Below are positions 23,701 through 33,005 of a DNA stretch of 64,000 nt, in pieces. The DNA is taken from assembly GCA_002633025.1 (NCBI GenBank), contig NMRB01000346.1, positions 48,313-112,312 on the forward strand. The letters are read 5' to 3'. The notes under the pieces were generated by a model, which searched no databases, was not told where the DNA came from, and saw nothing but the letters and a program-made list of their open reading frames with translations. Within the stretch, counting starts at the first letter, position 1. Each line of letters starts with the position of its first letter. This stretch comes from Notospermus geniculatus (Eukaryota; Nemertea; Pilidiophora; Heteronemertea; Lineidae). The position numbers were made by a program, and so were the translations under genes.

Positions 23701-23737
23701 AATTTGAGTTGGAATAATCATCTGGTGACTCCGACAT
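20732..23737 (-). CDS. Ankyrin-repeat / Mab-21 cGAS-like receptor (cGLR) fusion protein
   Basis: 1001 residues in one open frame. Order: acidic Ser/Asp head (1-30); seven to eight ankyrin repeats (about 32-335, with GKTALIYSS and VSYLIEKGAEI types); linker; a Mab-21/cGAS-like nucleotidyltransferase domain (about 480-785); then five degenerate repeats around TFSSLL/TYSSLL (800-1001). Visible active-site features are G493-S494 (CGSSAERTK) and E506-x-D508 (PDENDY). The third acidic position of the family (usually SVDLVPAI) reads SVHLVPAI, with H593. The C-terminal lobe has RISFPHLETWHIR and YYLKTVFLH. Family members sense nucleic acids and make cyclic dinucleotides, but the His suggests lost or altered catalysis. 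Ankyrin repeats probably bind a protein partner. A TTGTAG acceptor at 23864 suggests an upstream 5' UTR exon. Confidence 0.8.
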   Translation of the reverse strand: MSESPDDYSNSNLNSDDDTDSSSHSSENETAELLLDAARTGNDEEISRLLQAGSPVSDRAVNITDTLGKTALYFLAEMGHEDSVELLLQSGADVNIKAIGDFSFGDNCCSSEEYDTTPLMASAYRGHRSVVDLLVRDLGTDVDETDECDRSALIYSSVGGHPHTAARLIKENADVNAHDEYGKTALIYSSAWGHHDTAVVLIEAGADVNAEDKAGKSALVHAIEKGKTNMVLLLIKAGAACTVSGQSVLMYYCENGSRDVVHQLIEFGSQNINDGDSQGQTALIKASRYGQTEVVSYLIEKGAEIDITDKNGRTALFWASKSGHFDVCRLLCDAQPGMPESMLEHAIFNDRIMQIIALLSTPENRQTIDLGDINNVDTLRMALIQAANGRLDVQGDRHLPLQDVIDYTMLDDLPSLGSDLLKVTSSLPDTVTDNLPKVSELIRCPGIGDVQNLPAGKSGDIIGHINDGVRRIANETGHFKVSDRGTKPVHPCGSSAERTKVMVPDENDYIILPDHSGQWLLFRDNGYVEYQGENMTGSKTFHDEFCSKLGDVSRVDISVYSEVGKVRDGGHASTEIKIKCDPEIDETLVISVHLVPAILFKKWPEYLIPRTWMMDREELGRHGFYLVAKPPHKDSELGKSMRENNQEDLRTQLYRISFPHLETWHIRSLEPWVRDAYIAAKCLRNPDVCRIMIQDKDGFLYNTDKYVTSYYLKTVFLHNVEDFLKRKMSLIEMVRIIYRDLEGCLAEGNLPMFWNPDWNVLVGEKLDPKKSLRVARLLRKFVDKLYKKEMSESGAGGEEEQARSERTFSSLQYEVNLLMRTVRSLQRKGMSVSVDEDMYNYISNDGRQEEASSASVATFLSLLNELDMFESTMRWQLRRFLNETEGSESGEGTFSSLLKELMEIRWMMWSEYYEPCKWPREMRRETYSSLLEKLILILERLQTKLVDKNEMSESGASVGGGEEETSSVGTYSSLLGPVCELGYFVFSEEETDQEHEDVTVV

Positions 23738-24156
23738 GATGACTATGAGTTCTTATGACGATACACACATACTTTGATATGATATAATTTGGAAAAATCA
23801 GAGAGCACCAGTAGGAACAGTCCATCCAGTCACTGACGGCTTGTTGTACCACAGCGGGCTTTCCTACAAGGGAAAAGTAAGACCATCAAACCACAAGATA
23901 ATGGATGTCACAGTTAGATAAACTAGAATTAAATTTATGTCACTGTATTGCCTAACATCAAATTATTTTGAAGGCAGTTGATAAAATGTCCACTTCTTCA
24001 ACCCATTTTGTAGGACAGAAACTCAGATCAAACACTGCTTGAAGTCAGACCACGTAATGGCGACAAAAGTTGGCTCTTACCAACCAGAAGCCAGAAATCA
24101 GAAACCTATCCAATAATACACAGGTCAGTTTGTTGAATTCCTTGCACTCTCATTGG

Positions 24157-24444
24157 TAACCGGTGAGCTTTTATCATCACGCAGTGTCCGTCGTCGTCCG
24201 TTGGCAGGACACATTTCGTAACTGCTGGGCCTATTGGCACCAATCTTGGTACATAAATGTCCCTACGTCAGATGACCTCAGATACCAAGTTTCGGTCCAA
24301 TTTGATTCCTGTCTTGGCCACCAGAGGGGCTAAACCAAAAACCTTTAAAATGCTATTTCATCTTAACTGTTGATCGGATCCTCACCAAATTTTTCATCAT
24401 AAATATAGTGTAAAAATGGCACTTATTTTGATCTACAAACTCCA

Positions 24445-24475
<31 letters not shown>

Positions 24476-24480
24476 AAAGT
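24157..24480. repeat. Dispersed 'GAGCTCACC' repeat copy
   Basis: The start ACCGGTGAGCTTTTATCATC, a GTCCGTCGTCGTCCG tract and ACATTTCGTAACTGCTGG match, in the opposite orientation, the copies near 4300 and 57780. A TTTATTTATTTATTTA microsatellite follows at 24446-24475. Confidence 0.65.
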
Positions 24481-24918
24481 GGATGCCGCGGTAAAAACCA
24501 TTATGGCTACCCACTACAGAGTACAAGAAACAAAATTTTTGGTGACAGTGCAGGTTTGTGCGTTTGAAGCTGTTCAACTCCCATAAAAGAAACAAACATC
24601 AAAATAAAATGGTGGTAACTAGATATAACTTCGACACAACGGTGCTCCGTCTGACGCAGATGGCACAAAAAGTCCATATTGAAATGAGACCCCGGAGCAC
24701 CGTTGTGACTCTGCGACTGAAGACATGGTGAACCCAAGCAGGAGAAATAACAAAAAGATTACACAGAGGATTAAGTTAGCCAAGGGAGCAAGAAATAAAA
24801 GTGGGAAAAAAGGAAGCCGGAAACTCCGGAACCCCGCGCGAACTGGAAAAAACAACTCGGGCAGAATACTGGATGTGGTGATACAGCCACCAAAATCAGG
24901 ACTGATACAGGACTTCAA

Positions 24919-25692
24919 TTGTTGTATCCCTACAGAGTAGTCAGAGTAGACAGAGCTGATGATGGTGATCCCCAGGCTAACCAGAGTGTCGACAGAAGTG
25001 AGGTCCGAGACAACCAGCAGTCCCCCAAGACACGCAAGATCCCCTTAGTCCTCACCTATCACCCTGGACTGCCAGACATTACTGCAATCACACGCCGTTT
25101 CCTTCCTATTCTTCATTTGAACCCATCAATGAAGGAATGCTGCCCTGAGCCACCCCTTATTGCATTCCGGAGGCCCAAAAACCTTCGTGATGTGCTGGTA
25201 AGAGCCAAGGTCCCCACACAGGAGATCCAACGTGCCAAGCCCACCTGTGACCCTTGCTCAGGGAAAGGACCAAAGAGAGGTCGGAAATGTCAACTTTGCA
25301 TCTCCTTGCCCTCCCAGTCCCACATCACTAGCTCCTCCACGGGAAGGTCCCATCTACTCCGCTTGAGGGGTCCCGCTGATTGTGACAGCAGAAATGTGGT
25401 CTACTGCATCACATGTACCAGATGCACCACCACCAATCAGTACGTCGGACAGACAACATGTTTCCGTCAAAGGATGAACAACCATAAGTCCAACATCAGA
25501 TTAGGGAAAGAGGATGATCGTGACTGCTCGATACTCTATGCCCACTTTAAGTTGCCAGGTCATTCTGTCACGGACGTGTTGTTCACCATCCTCAAGACAT
25601 GTCCAGATGAGACGACTCTCCTTCAAACAGAGTCGAAATGGATGTGGACCCTTAAAACCATCACCCCCTCAGGTCTTAACACAAGATGCTGA
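24919..25692 (+). pseudogene. Penelope-like element, C-terminal region with GIY-YIG endonuclease
   Basis: The 257-residue frame begins inside the linker that follows the reverse transcriptase in Penelope-like elements (VLTYHPGLPDITAI, then PLIAFRRPKNLRDVLVRAKV). It continues through a Cys-rich finger (CDPCSGKGPKRGRKCQLC, about 111-128) into the GIY-YIG nuclease: VVYCITC (161-167), YVGQT (176-180), R184/R186 with H190, and E239 in QTESKWMW. The nuclease nicks target DNA for retrotransposition. The reverse transcriptase is absent, so the copy is 5'-truncated and inactive. The frame itself is intact, so insertion is probably fairly recent. The chosen start is only the first ATG. Confidence 0.8.
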
Positions 25693-25755
25693 GGTCCTGA
25701 GACCCCAGTTTGGCATTCGTGTCCTTCCTATTCTCCCCCCCTGGTAGGCCTATTT

Positions 25756-25788
25756 AAGACCGCCACCACCTCACAAGGTGGCGGTCTT
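25756..25788. repeat. Perfect hairpin after the Penelope frame
   Basis: AAGACCGCCACC (25756-25767) and GGTGGCGGTCTT (25777-25788) form a 12-bp stem with a 9-base loop, 64 bases after the stop. It probably belongs to the element's 3' end. Confidence 0.7.
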
Positions 25789-26039
25789 CATTGGTTTCAC
25801 TGGATTTCTCTCGATCTCTCTCTCTCTCCGTCCAATCTGTGGTTTCATCACGATAATTCAACAAATACGCCACGTATCGCGATGAAACTTTCAGGAGTTG
25901 TGGATATGCATGTTACACGGAAACCTATTGATTTTGGGGGTCATCCGCCAACAATGAACTGTTTAATTAATTGATTGATTGATAGTTTTATTCCTCCTTA
26001 AAAGAAGATTAAAATACAATCAATAATACAAAATAGAGA

Positions 26040-26600
26040 AGAGTACGGAAAGAAATACGTACAACATGAGCACAGAAGAGGGTACAAAAAGACAGTATAG
26101 AGTTACTTATGGTCCAAGCGCCCAAGTCTTGTTTAGAATACACAACAGAACTTTTGACAAAGACCTAGGCTGACCGAATCGAAGCCCCGGCAGCACCAAC
26201 AGTGCCGAACAGAGGGTCGTGCAATGCTTTTTGCCATTACACAGTTTCTCCGCCAGGCTAGGCCGGCGCCATCGGAGCCTCGACTCGGTCAGCCCTATTG
26301 TTTAGTATCGCACAGTACGGAAAAAATACAACATAAACACAGAAGAGGGTACAAAAAGACAGTATACAGTTTACAGCTTATGGTCCAAGCGCTTAAATCA
26401 AGCTGAGGATAAATACATGTACATGTAGCAGGACTTTTAACAAAAACCTAGGCTGACCGAATCGAAGCCCCGACAGCACCAACACTGCCGGACAGAGGGT
26501 TATGCAATGCTTTCTACCATTACACAGTTTCTCCGCCAGGCCATGCCAGCGCTATCGGAGCCTCGACCCAATCAGCCCTGTTGTTTAGTATCGCACACAA
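26040..26600. repeat. Tandem duplication, ~280-bp unit
   Basis: Two copies share CACAGAAGAGGGTACAAAAA, TTATGGTCCAAGCGC, CTAGGCTGACCGAATCGAAG and CATTACACAGTTTCTCCGCC, with about 10% difference. Confidence 0.8.
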
Positions 26601-27700
26601 ATACTAATACAGTGGGTAAGGAAAACCATTACGAAACTTCCACACACCCTGTGCAGATGTCGTCATGAAAAGTTCCCAGCTAGCTGCAGACATGTTATAC
26701 AATACATTATTTGTGCCACCAAACATGCCTTCTAGCATAATATCTTCTTCTTGTTCATATAGAACCTATGAAATAACATAAAATCCATTGCGCTCAGTAG
26801 ATTATCAAATAGAGAGTCTCTCTCGCAGATTTGTTTTTCACAGTGAAGAATGACATGATTAACAATGTCGTCAGTGGCCATTTTACACATTTTGCAGTTG
26901 ATCTGAGCTACCTTCGATTTTACAAGCGACAATAATACCAGAAATGCGAACTGATGTAGGCCTACCCGTATTTCGCGAAAAATGACACGCACATTATTTG
27001 TCTGAAATCAATAATATTTAATGGTCATGACCCGACAAGTTTACCAATTGTGAAATTTAGTAGGCCTAACTTTGAAAACAATAACGCCCTGCTCTTGACT
27101 GCCGCGAAACAGGCACGCAATCGCACTGTAAAGCCATGCACATCTACATCATAAATGTAGGCCTACACTGTAAATTACGCATGTTCAGTCCCAATATCAT
27201 CAGTTTCTACATTGCCCTAACATATTTACAAAATTCATCAGTGGATTTTCAAAGGCGGTCTTCAAATTGACTCACAAGTCAATTTCTAGTTCTTTTAGGT
27301 TCTCCAGTTGCGGAGGGAACGTGGCTCCCCTTCTGGTCTAGGCCTTGTTTTCTCCCTCCCTATTCCCCCCTTTTTTGCTCTAATCCTCCTCGCCCTATTC
27401 TTCTCATTGCTCAGTGATTTGCATTATCCATTCTGTTTTTTTCCTACAAATCTGGAAGTTGACTTCCTTTATATTCCTTTACTTTTTGTTGACCTTTGTG
27501 CATCGTTTCGCTTTGTGCTTGTTAATATTACACATGTCATATTTATTAATTTATAAACTTTCTTTCAGCCAAATGAAGCTCTACACCAGTTACTTACACT
27601 CTGCTTGTGGTCAGGTTGAGCAACCCTGCAGTTATTCAACCCTTTTCTTTAGCTAAATTAGTTTCTCCTTAATTACTATTAGGTCCAGCAACCACCCGTA
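26601..27700. other. Non-coding host sequence
   Basis: No gene is supported. A minus-strand frame at 26732-26992 has a Cys/His-rich piece (CKMCKMATDDIVNHVILHCE) that recalls the zinc-binding tail of non-LTR retrotransposon polyproteins, but it is too short to assign. Confidence 0.35.
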
Positions 27701-27779
27701 GGGCTTGGACACTATTCTTTCCTTAATTGCTTGTTTATCCTGTCTACACAGGTTATGTAGTTCTACATTCGGGTTTCAG

Positions 27780-28060
27780 CTCAGTCTTTTCTAGAGTTGC
27801 AGATTGTAAAGTTCCACTTGAAAAAGACCCCGGTTGGGGTCGAAAATTGGTGAATTCTGGAGATTGACTTCTTGTTTATTATCATTTTGTGTNTACTGTA
27901 TGTATGCATGATTTTTGTTTTGACTTCAGTTGTAGACCTGAAGAGGAAGTATGTACTTCGAAAACGTTTGTCATGATGGTGTAAATAGTAAATTGTAAAT
28001 ATGTTTAAACTCATACTTGTTGCTGCATTCATCTGGATTACAGGACTGAACAAATCTCTG
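27780..28060 (+). repeat. Retroelement 3'-end-like sequence with two GAAA hairpins
   Basis: Two successive hairpins, GACCCCGGTTGGGGTC (27826-27841) and GAAGTATGTACTTC (27946-27959), are each followed by GAAAA. Such hairpins followed by GAAA(A)CGT are common at ends of Penelope-like and other retroelements. No protein is encoded. Confidence 0.35.
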
Positions 28061-28526
28061 CCAAAATTATATCATTTTGTGTGTCAATTTTGTGCTTTTC
28101 TGTACCTTGGCCTACAGAGTAGTCGGTAAGGATTCGGCCAGACGGGTATCCCAAACAAACACAGCCGGTAACGGATAGCGGTGAGTGGCGGAGGCGCGAT
28201 CGGTGCCGAAGGTACTGCCGAAGCGGGTGGTCTGGGGACCCTCTGCACGAAAAATTGGAAATCGAGAAGCCAGGAAATGCGATTTCCTGACATTTCTGGG
28301 TATTTTTCGCACCTCTCAAATGCCTAGAATCTGTGTTCTATCCAACGTGTAGCATGTACCCAGGTCGGGAAGCAGTATCTATCTGGATGATTGACAAGTC
28401 AGACAGTGTTGTTCATACCGTCAGGCCAGTGCACATTTACGGTTCATCGAAAGAAAAACAAGGCAGGGGGAGCCTAATGTTCACTCCCAACTAGGTAACC
28501 TGTCCCGGTAACCTGTCGTGCCAATG

Positions 28527-28694
28527 ATCCCTCAAGCGGGTGATCCACTGTTGCGATTTTGACTTGAGACGGGGTTGCAATCCCTTGCGATCACCTTATC
28601 TGGCAATTGGAAGTCCTTATAAGATGATCGTAAAGGATCGCAACCCCGTCTCAACATGTCAAGGCGAAATCGCAACAGTGGATCACCCGCTTTA
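28527..28694. mobile_element. Palindromic MITE
   Basis: AAGCGGGTGATCCACTGTTG...GAGACGGGGTTGC and the complementary arm ending CAACAGTGGATCACCCGCTT leave a short loop. It is non-coding. Confidence 0.8.
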
Positions 28695-28799
28695 GTAGGA
28701 CAGCGCTTATCAGACTCATAAAGAGGTGTACACCATGTGGGTGCCAACATGCTATCAGGTCAGGCGGAAATAGGCTGGAATCAGGCTGGAAATATTGTT

Positions 28800-29250
28800 T
28801 TTGAAGGAATAGTTTTTTTTATTAATTATCTATAAAATCATTGGTTATTTATTTTTAAATAGTTTGATGAATTAAACTTCTGCATAAATGTTGTTTAATT
28901 AATTAAGTAAGATAATTAATTAAGTAAGATAATCATTTGATTAATTAATTGAGGTAATTAAATTGAGATAATTACTTAATTACTTAAGATAATCATTTGA
29001 TTAATTAATTGAGATAATCATTTACTAGTAATTAATTAAGTAAGATAATCATTTAATTAATTGAGATAATCGCTTAATTAATTAAATTAATCATTTGATA
29101 TTTATTAACATAATCATTTGATAATAATTAAGGTAATCAGATTATTTATTTTAAATAGTTTGATTTATCAAACTTCTAGAAATATGATTTTTGAAGAATT
29201 GTTATTTCAATTAATTATCTATAAAATGAGTTGAATGATTAAACTTCTGG
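28800..29250. repeat. AT-rich tandem TTAATTAATT / AGATAATCATTT tract
   Basis: Degenerate repeats of TAATTAATTAAGTAAGATAA and AATCATTTGATTAATT. It adjoins the left arm of the large inverted repeat, and a small related piece occurs at 51117-51235. Confidence 0.7.
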
Positions 29251-29254
29251 AAAT

Positions 29255-30257
29255 ATGATTTTTTATGGGCGGTTATTCCCGCAGATTTAGAGGTACCATG
29301 ATTCATACGTTTAAAGTTGGTGACAAGGACATTATGTGGACTTTATTTTCTTTGAAGAACGTTTTTATTTCATTATGTGAGGATTTTTCTTTGTAAGTTA
29401 CGCGATAAATACAATTTATTCCTTCGGATTCAGACGTTCAAGTTGTTTTTTTAAAATGTTCCGATTCAGTTGTACACGCGACTTAAACGTTTGCCGATTC
29501 AGTGGTTCACGCGATTTAGACGTTAGAGGGCGCTGCAACCAGAATTATTGTCATTGATGCATTCTCAACTTAGAGCTTGAAACTGTGCCAGATTTCAATC
29601 TCTAAATGTCATACAAAAGCGGCCATATTGAAATGGAAGGATATGTGATGCTGCGCGCCGATTACGCAGACTGGCGGAGTGTTCTTCCGCTGAGAAATAG
29701 TTCGCTAAATATAGTAGTGAAATGATGAAAATCACACTTTATATGATCATTTTGTGTACGTTAGTACTCATTAGCACGATTAGTGTACTGATTCAATGCT
29801 GTCCATGCGTTTTACATGAATTCCATCAAGTATTGATTTGAGGGCTTTCATTACAACGTATGTATACGTAAGCGGCGGGAGCTACTTTCTCACTCGCCCG
29901 GCATGATCACCAAAATGTGTAATAAACCACATTACTGAAGTGTCACTTTCAAGGATACATACAGCATATCAAATATACATGTATGTCAATTTATAGATAC
30001 AGGAAATTCACAGTTTAATGGTCTTCTCCGAAAATTTTCTAAGTCCAAAAACTAGGCCCACAAAGGGAGGCCCAATGGTAGGTTATAAAAAGTCAAATCA
30101 CTTTCGTGTCGAGTTTCGGCCCATTGAACTGTGGATTGATTTGGGGAGGGATCAATTGTAATAGGCACCCACTGATCAGTTTCACAAAGGCCGGCCAGGG
30201 GTAATTCATGGTTGCTGAATCCATCACATTTCTGGTTTAAACTCAGTCATTTGGTTT
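29255..30257. repeat. Left arm of a large inverted-repeat element
   Basis: Blocks 29255-29555 and 29998-30257 are the reverse complement of 50513-51117 and of 50158-50312 plus 32627-32736. The arms diverge between 29556 and 29997. This arm preserves the uninterrupted sequence GGGGAGGGATCAATTG that shows where the Polinton later landed in the other arm. It is non-coding and of unknown superfamily. Confidence 0.8.
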
Positions 30258-30830
30258 TTAGCTCACCTCTGTGAGGTGAGCTTCTCCCATGGTGCGTTGT
30301 CCGTCGTCCGTCGTCGTCCGTCGTCTGTCGTCGTTAACATGGGTGGCACGTTTCTAAACCGCTTGGGTAACCTTCTTTCGCCCATATCTCCTGAACGCTG
30401 TTAGCTAGAACCACGAAACTTTTATGGTGGGTTCCTCTGATGAGACTACATCACATAAATCCCGGGTTTTTGATTTGACCTACTTTTCAAGGTCACAGAG
30501 GTCAAAGTTCAAAATTCACTCTTTGGTGGCACATTTCATGGCTATTTGACNTGGCCAGCAGGTGGCCATCTTGAAAAATAGAATTTTTGACATCTGTGAC
30601 CTAGATAGGAAAACAGTTTGTTCACAGATACCACAAAATTGTATTCAGAAATTGTACTCCTGGGTACCATCACCTGAGTTTATGTCATTGACTGATTGAT
30701 CAGATCATAAACATACTGGTGTGTTCAGCTTTATCTTATCTGTACTGATCCTTCAACATTCACCATGAGAGTCACAGGTTCACACTTAACCACGGAGACT
30801 TGTCACAGAGGTGAGCACAATGGCCCTGGC
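30258..30830. repeat. Dispersed 'GAGCTCACC' repeat inserted in the left arm
   Basis: It begins TTTAGCTCACCTCTGTGAGG and then a GTCCGTCGTC tract. The matching right arm (32620-32640) lacks it, so it is a later insertion. Related copies lie near 4300, 24157 and 54200-57860. Confidence 0.7.
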
Positions 30831-31413
30831 CATTTCATTGATGCTTTGTCCTCAAGATCGGGAGATGCTAGGCCTATACTGATGTTGTTTTTTATGAGCT
30901 ACCTACTAGGCCTTCTTTCAGGCCTGACACTAACAGGGGCAGGCTACAATGTACCCAGGTGCTAGTAGGAACAGTGATTCGATTCGTTCGACAGAAATTG
31001 AAAGTGTAGGTTGGACTGTTTTTGATACTGATGGTGCAACGGAGATGGAAAGTGACGGTGATTCTCCAGGTGAAGAGATTGATGGTGCAACGGAGATGGA
31101 AATTGATGGTGATTTGCCAGGTGAAGAGATTGATGGTGCAACGGAGATTGACGTTGATGTTCGTGATCATGATGGAGTAGCAGCGGCAGCTCCTATGCGA
31201 AGGACACTCTGAGAAAAATGTGTACGTTTGTCTTCAGTATGAATGAGACATTCGCGCAGTTGGATTCCCCTTCTATATACAGCAGCAGGGAACTGGCAAA
31301 TCACCATCACTTTCCATCTCCGTTGCACCATCAGTCTCAAAAACAGTCGAACCTTCACTTTCAATTTCTGTCGAACGAATCGAATCACTGTTCCTACTAG
31401 AGTTGTTACCTAT

Positions 31414-31527
31414 TCTGGGCCCATGTTCCCGAAGCCATCGTAAGGTTAACGATCTCGTTACACTATGCATTTTTCCAGTTTTAACGACATCGTTAACCTA
31501 ACGACGGCTTCGGGAACATGGGTCCAG
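31414..31527. mobile_element. 114-bp MITE
   Basis: Inverted ends TGGGCCCATGTTCCCGAAGC and complement, with inner GGTTAACGA/TCGTTAACC. The related sequence near 32485-32500 lacks it, giving an empty-site view of the insertion. Confidence 0.75.
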
Positions 31528-32022
31528 GACTGTCTGGGTCATCGGACTGTCCAGAGAAATATGACATAACAGTATTGTATAAACAGCACCCAATGTTTTG
31601 TGCCTCATTTGAATAAGTCACCTCAGATCACCCGGTTAAGTGACCGAGCAGTGATGTGGCTGTGATGATCTAACAGGACAATGAAGAGTAACAATAAGCC
31701 TACGACAGTCTGAGTTACAGTCTGGCCATTGTTTCGACCCTGTACTGTCATGAATGACTGTCTGGAATGACTGTCTGAGTGTCAGCCCAAGACTGTCTTT
31801 CGATTGTGGCAGACCCTGGAAACAGGAGACAGCGGCCAGATGATGTTACTGAGGAGGAGATTCTCGCTTATCAGGAAGCCAAGCATCAATTCGGCAACAA
31901 TAATGCCAGGATCGGGGTATACATGGCCGAAAGGGAATTAACCCCTCATGCGCACAGAGTTTACTACTCAAGAGCCTTAAATGACATCATTAATAGATTC
32001 CGCGTGGTCCGCAGGGACTACA

Positions 32023-32071
32023 CTTCATTCTGCATTATCACCCTGCCGCAGGGTGATAATGCAGAATGAAG
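32023..32071. repeat. Perfect 24-bp-arm hairpin with one-base loop
   Basis: 24 bases starting CTTCATTCTGCATTATCACC (32023-32046) are followed, after one C, by their exact complement (32048-32071). Confidence 0.9.
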
Positions 32072-32736
32072 CTGTGTGTAAACAACCCAAAGGAGTCACC
32101 TGTATGTATTTTGTTGGCGTCAACTTTCAGCCGTGTCGGTCCTGCACCTGCATTTTCACTTTTTGTGGTTGGCCTACTGTAATAAATCTAATATAATTCC
32201 ATGAAGACATCCTTGCCAAATTGTCCTTCGTGAGAATAACCGAATACCATTTTTAGTGTGTTGTAGGCCTAAATATCCTCCATCGTGTCCTCGAAAAGAA
32301 AAGCTGTCAACAAACCGCAACGTAACCAACACAACTCATGGTCGTTCAGTTCATTATGCAAGCGCTGTGAGGTGATTTATTGAAACAGACACAGACACGT
32401 CATGGGTCTAGTTATGCAGAGAGTGCTATTTAAAGAATAATGTTACGTCATATTTTGCCGGACAGTTTGAAGACACAGACAGTCCTGAATAGGTAACAAC
32501 TCTAGTAGCACCTGGGTAGCCTGCCTCTGTTAGTGTCAGGCCTGAAAGAAGGCCTAGTAGGTAGCTCACAAAAACCAACATCAGTATAGGCCCAGCAGCT
32601 CCCGATCTTGAGGACAAGGCATCAAAAATCAAATGACTGAGTTTAAACCAGAAATGTGATGGATTCAGCAACCATGAATTACCCCTGGCCGGCCTTTGTG
32701 AAACTGATCAGTGGGTGCCTATTACAATTGATCCCT

Positions 32737-33005
32737 AGTATAAGGGAATTGAAAGGACTCAGATAGATGAGGAAGATTAAGGGCAAAAAAGGCTAAAAAA
32801 ACTGAAAAAAATCCCTATTTTTAGGCTTATTTTTATTTTTTTACCTACCTATGCTTGCAAAATAATAAAATCTCATCCATCTGAGTCCTTCCAATTCCCT
32901 TATACTATAAAATCCCCAAAATAAATAAATGGACACAGTGTTAGCTGTCGAACAATACCTTAGAAATCTTTATTTCAATCCTGAAAGTCCTGTCGCTTAT
33001 ACAAA
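32737..33005 (+). repeat. Polinton left terminal inverted repeat (269 bp)
   Basis: It matches the complement of 49889-50157 with few differences. The repeat includes the integrase start codon and its first ~25 codons. Its outer 170 bp (32737-32906) are themselves bounded by inverted copies of the terminal sequence. Confidence 0.9.

Larger units (their letters stand above)
30831..32736. other. Interior of the large inverted-repeat element
   Basis: 30832-30960 pairs with 32500-32635, continuing the outer arms. Inside are a second inverted pair (30960-31120 with 31290-31405) carrying a 48-bp tandem GATGGTGCAACGGAGATGGA unit, a third (31390-31600 with 32400-32515), a MITE and a perfect hairpin. 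The short frames (31779-32069, 30949-31212) are repeat-derived or unrecognised, and no transposase was seen. Confidence 0.6.

Noticed and set aside
31779-32069. 96-codon frame in the foldback interior
   Set aside because: It is unrecognised, ends inside a perfect hairpin and lies in rearranged repeat DNA, so it is not supported as a gene.
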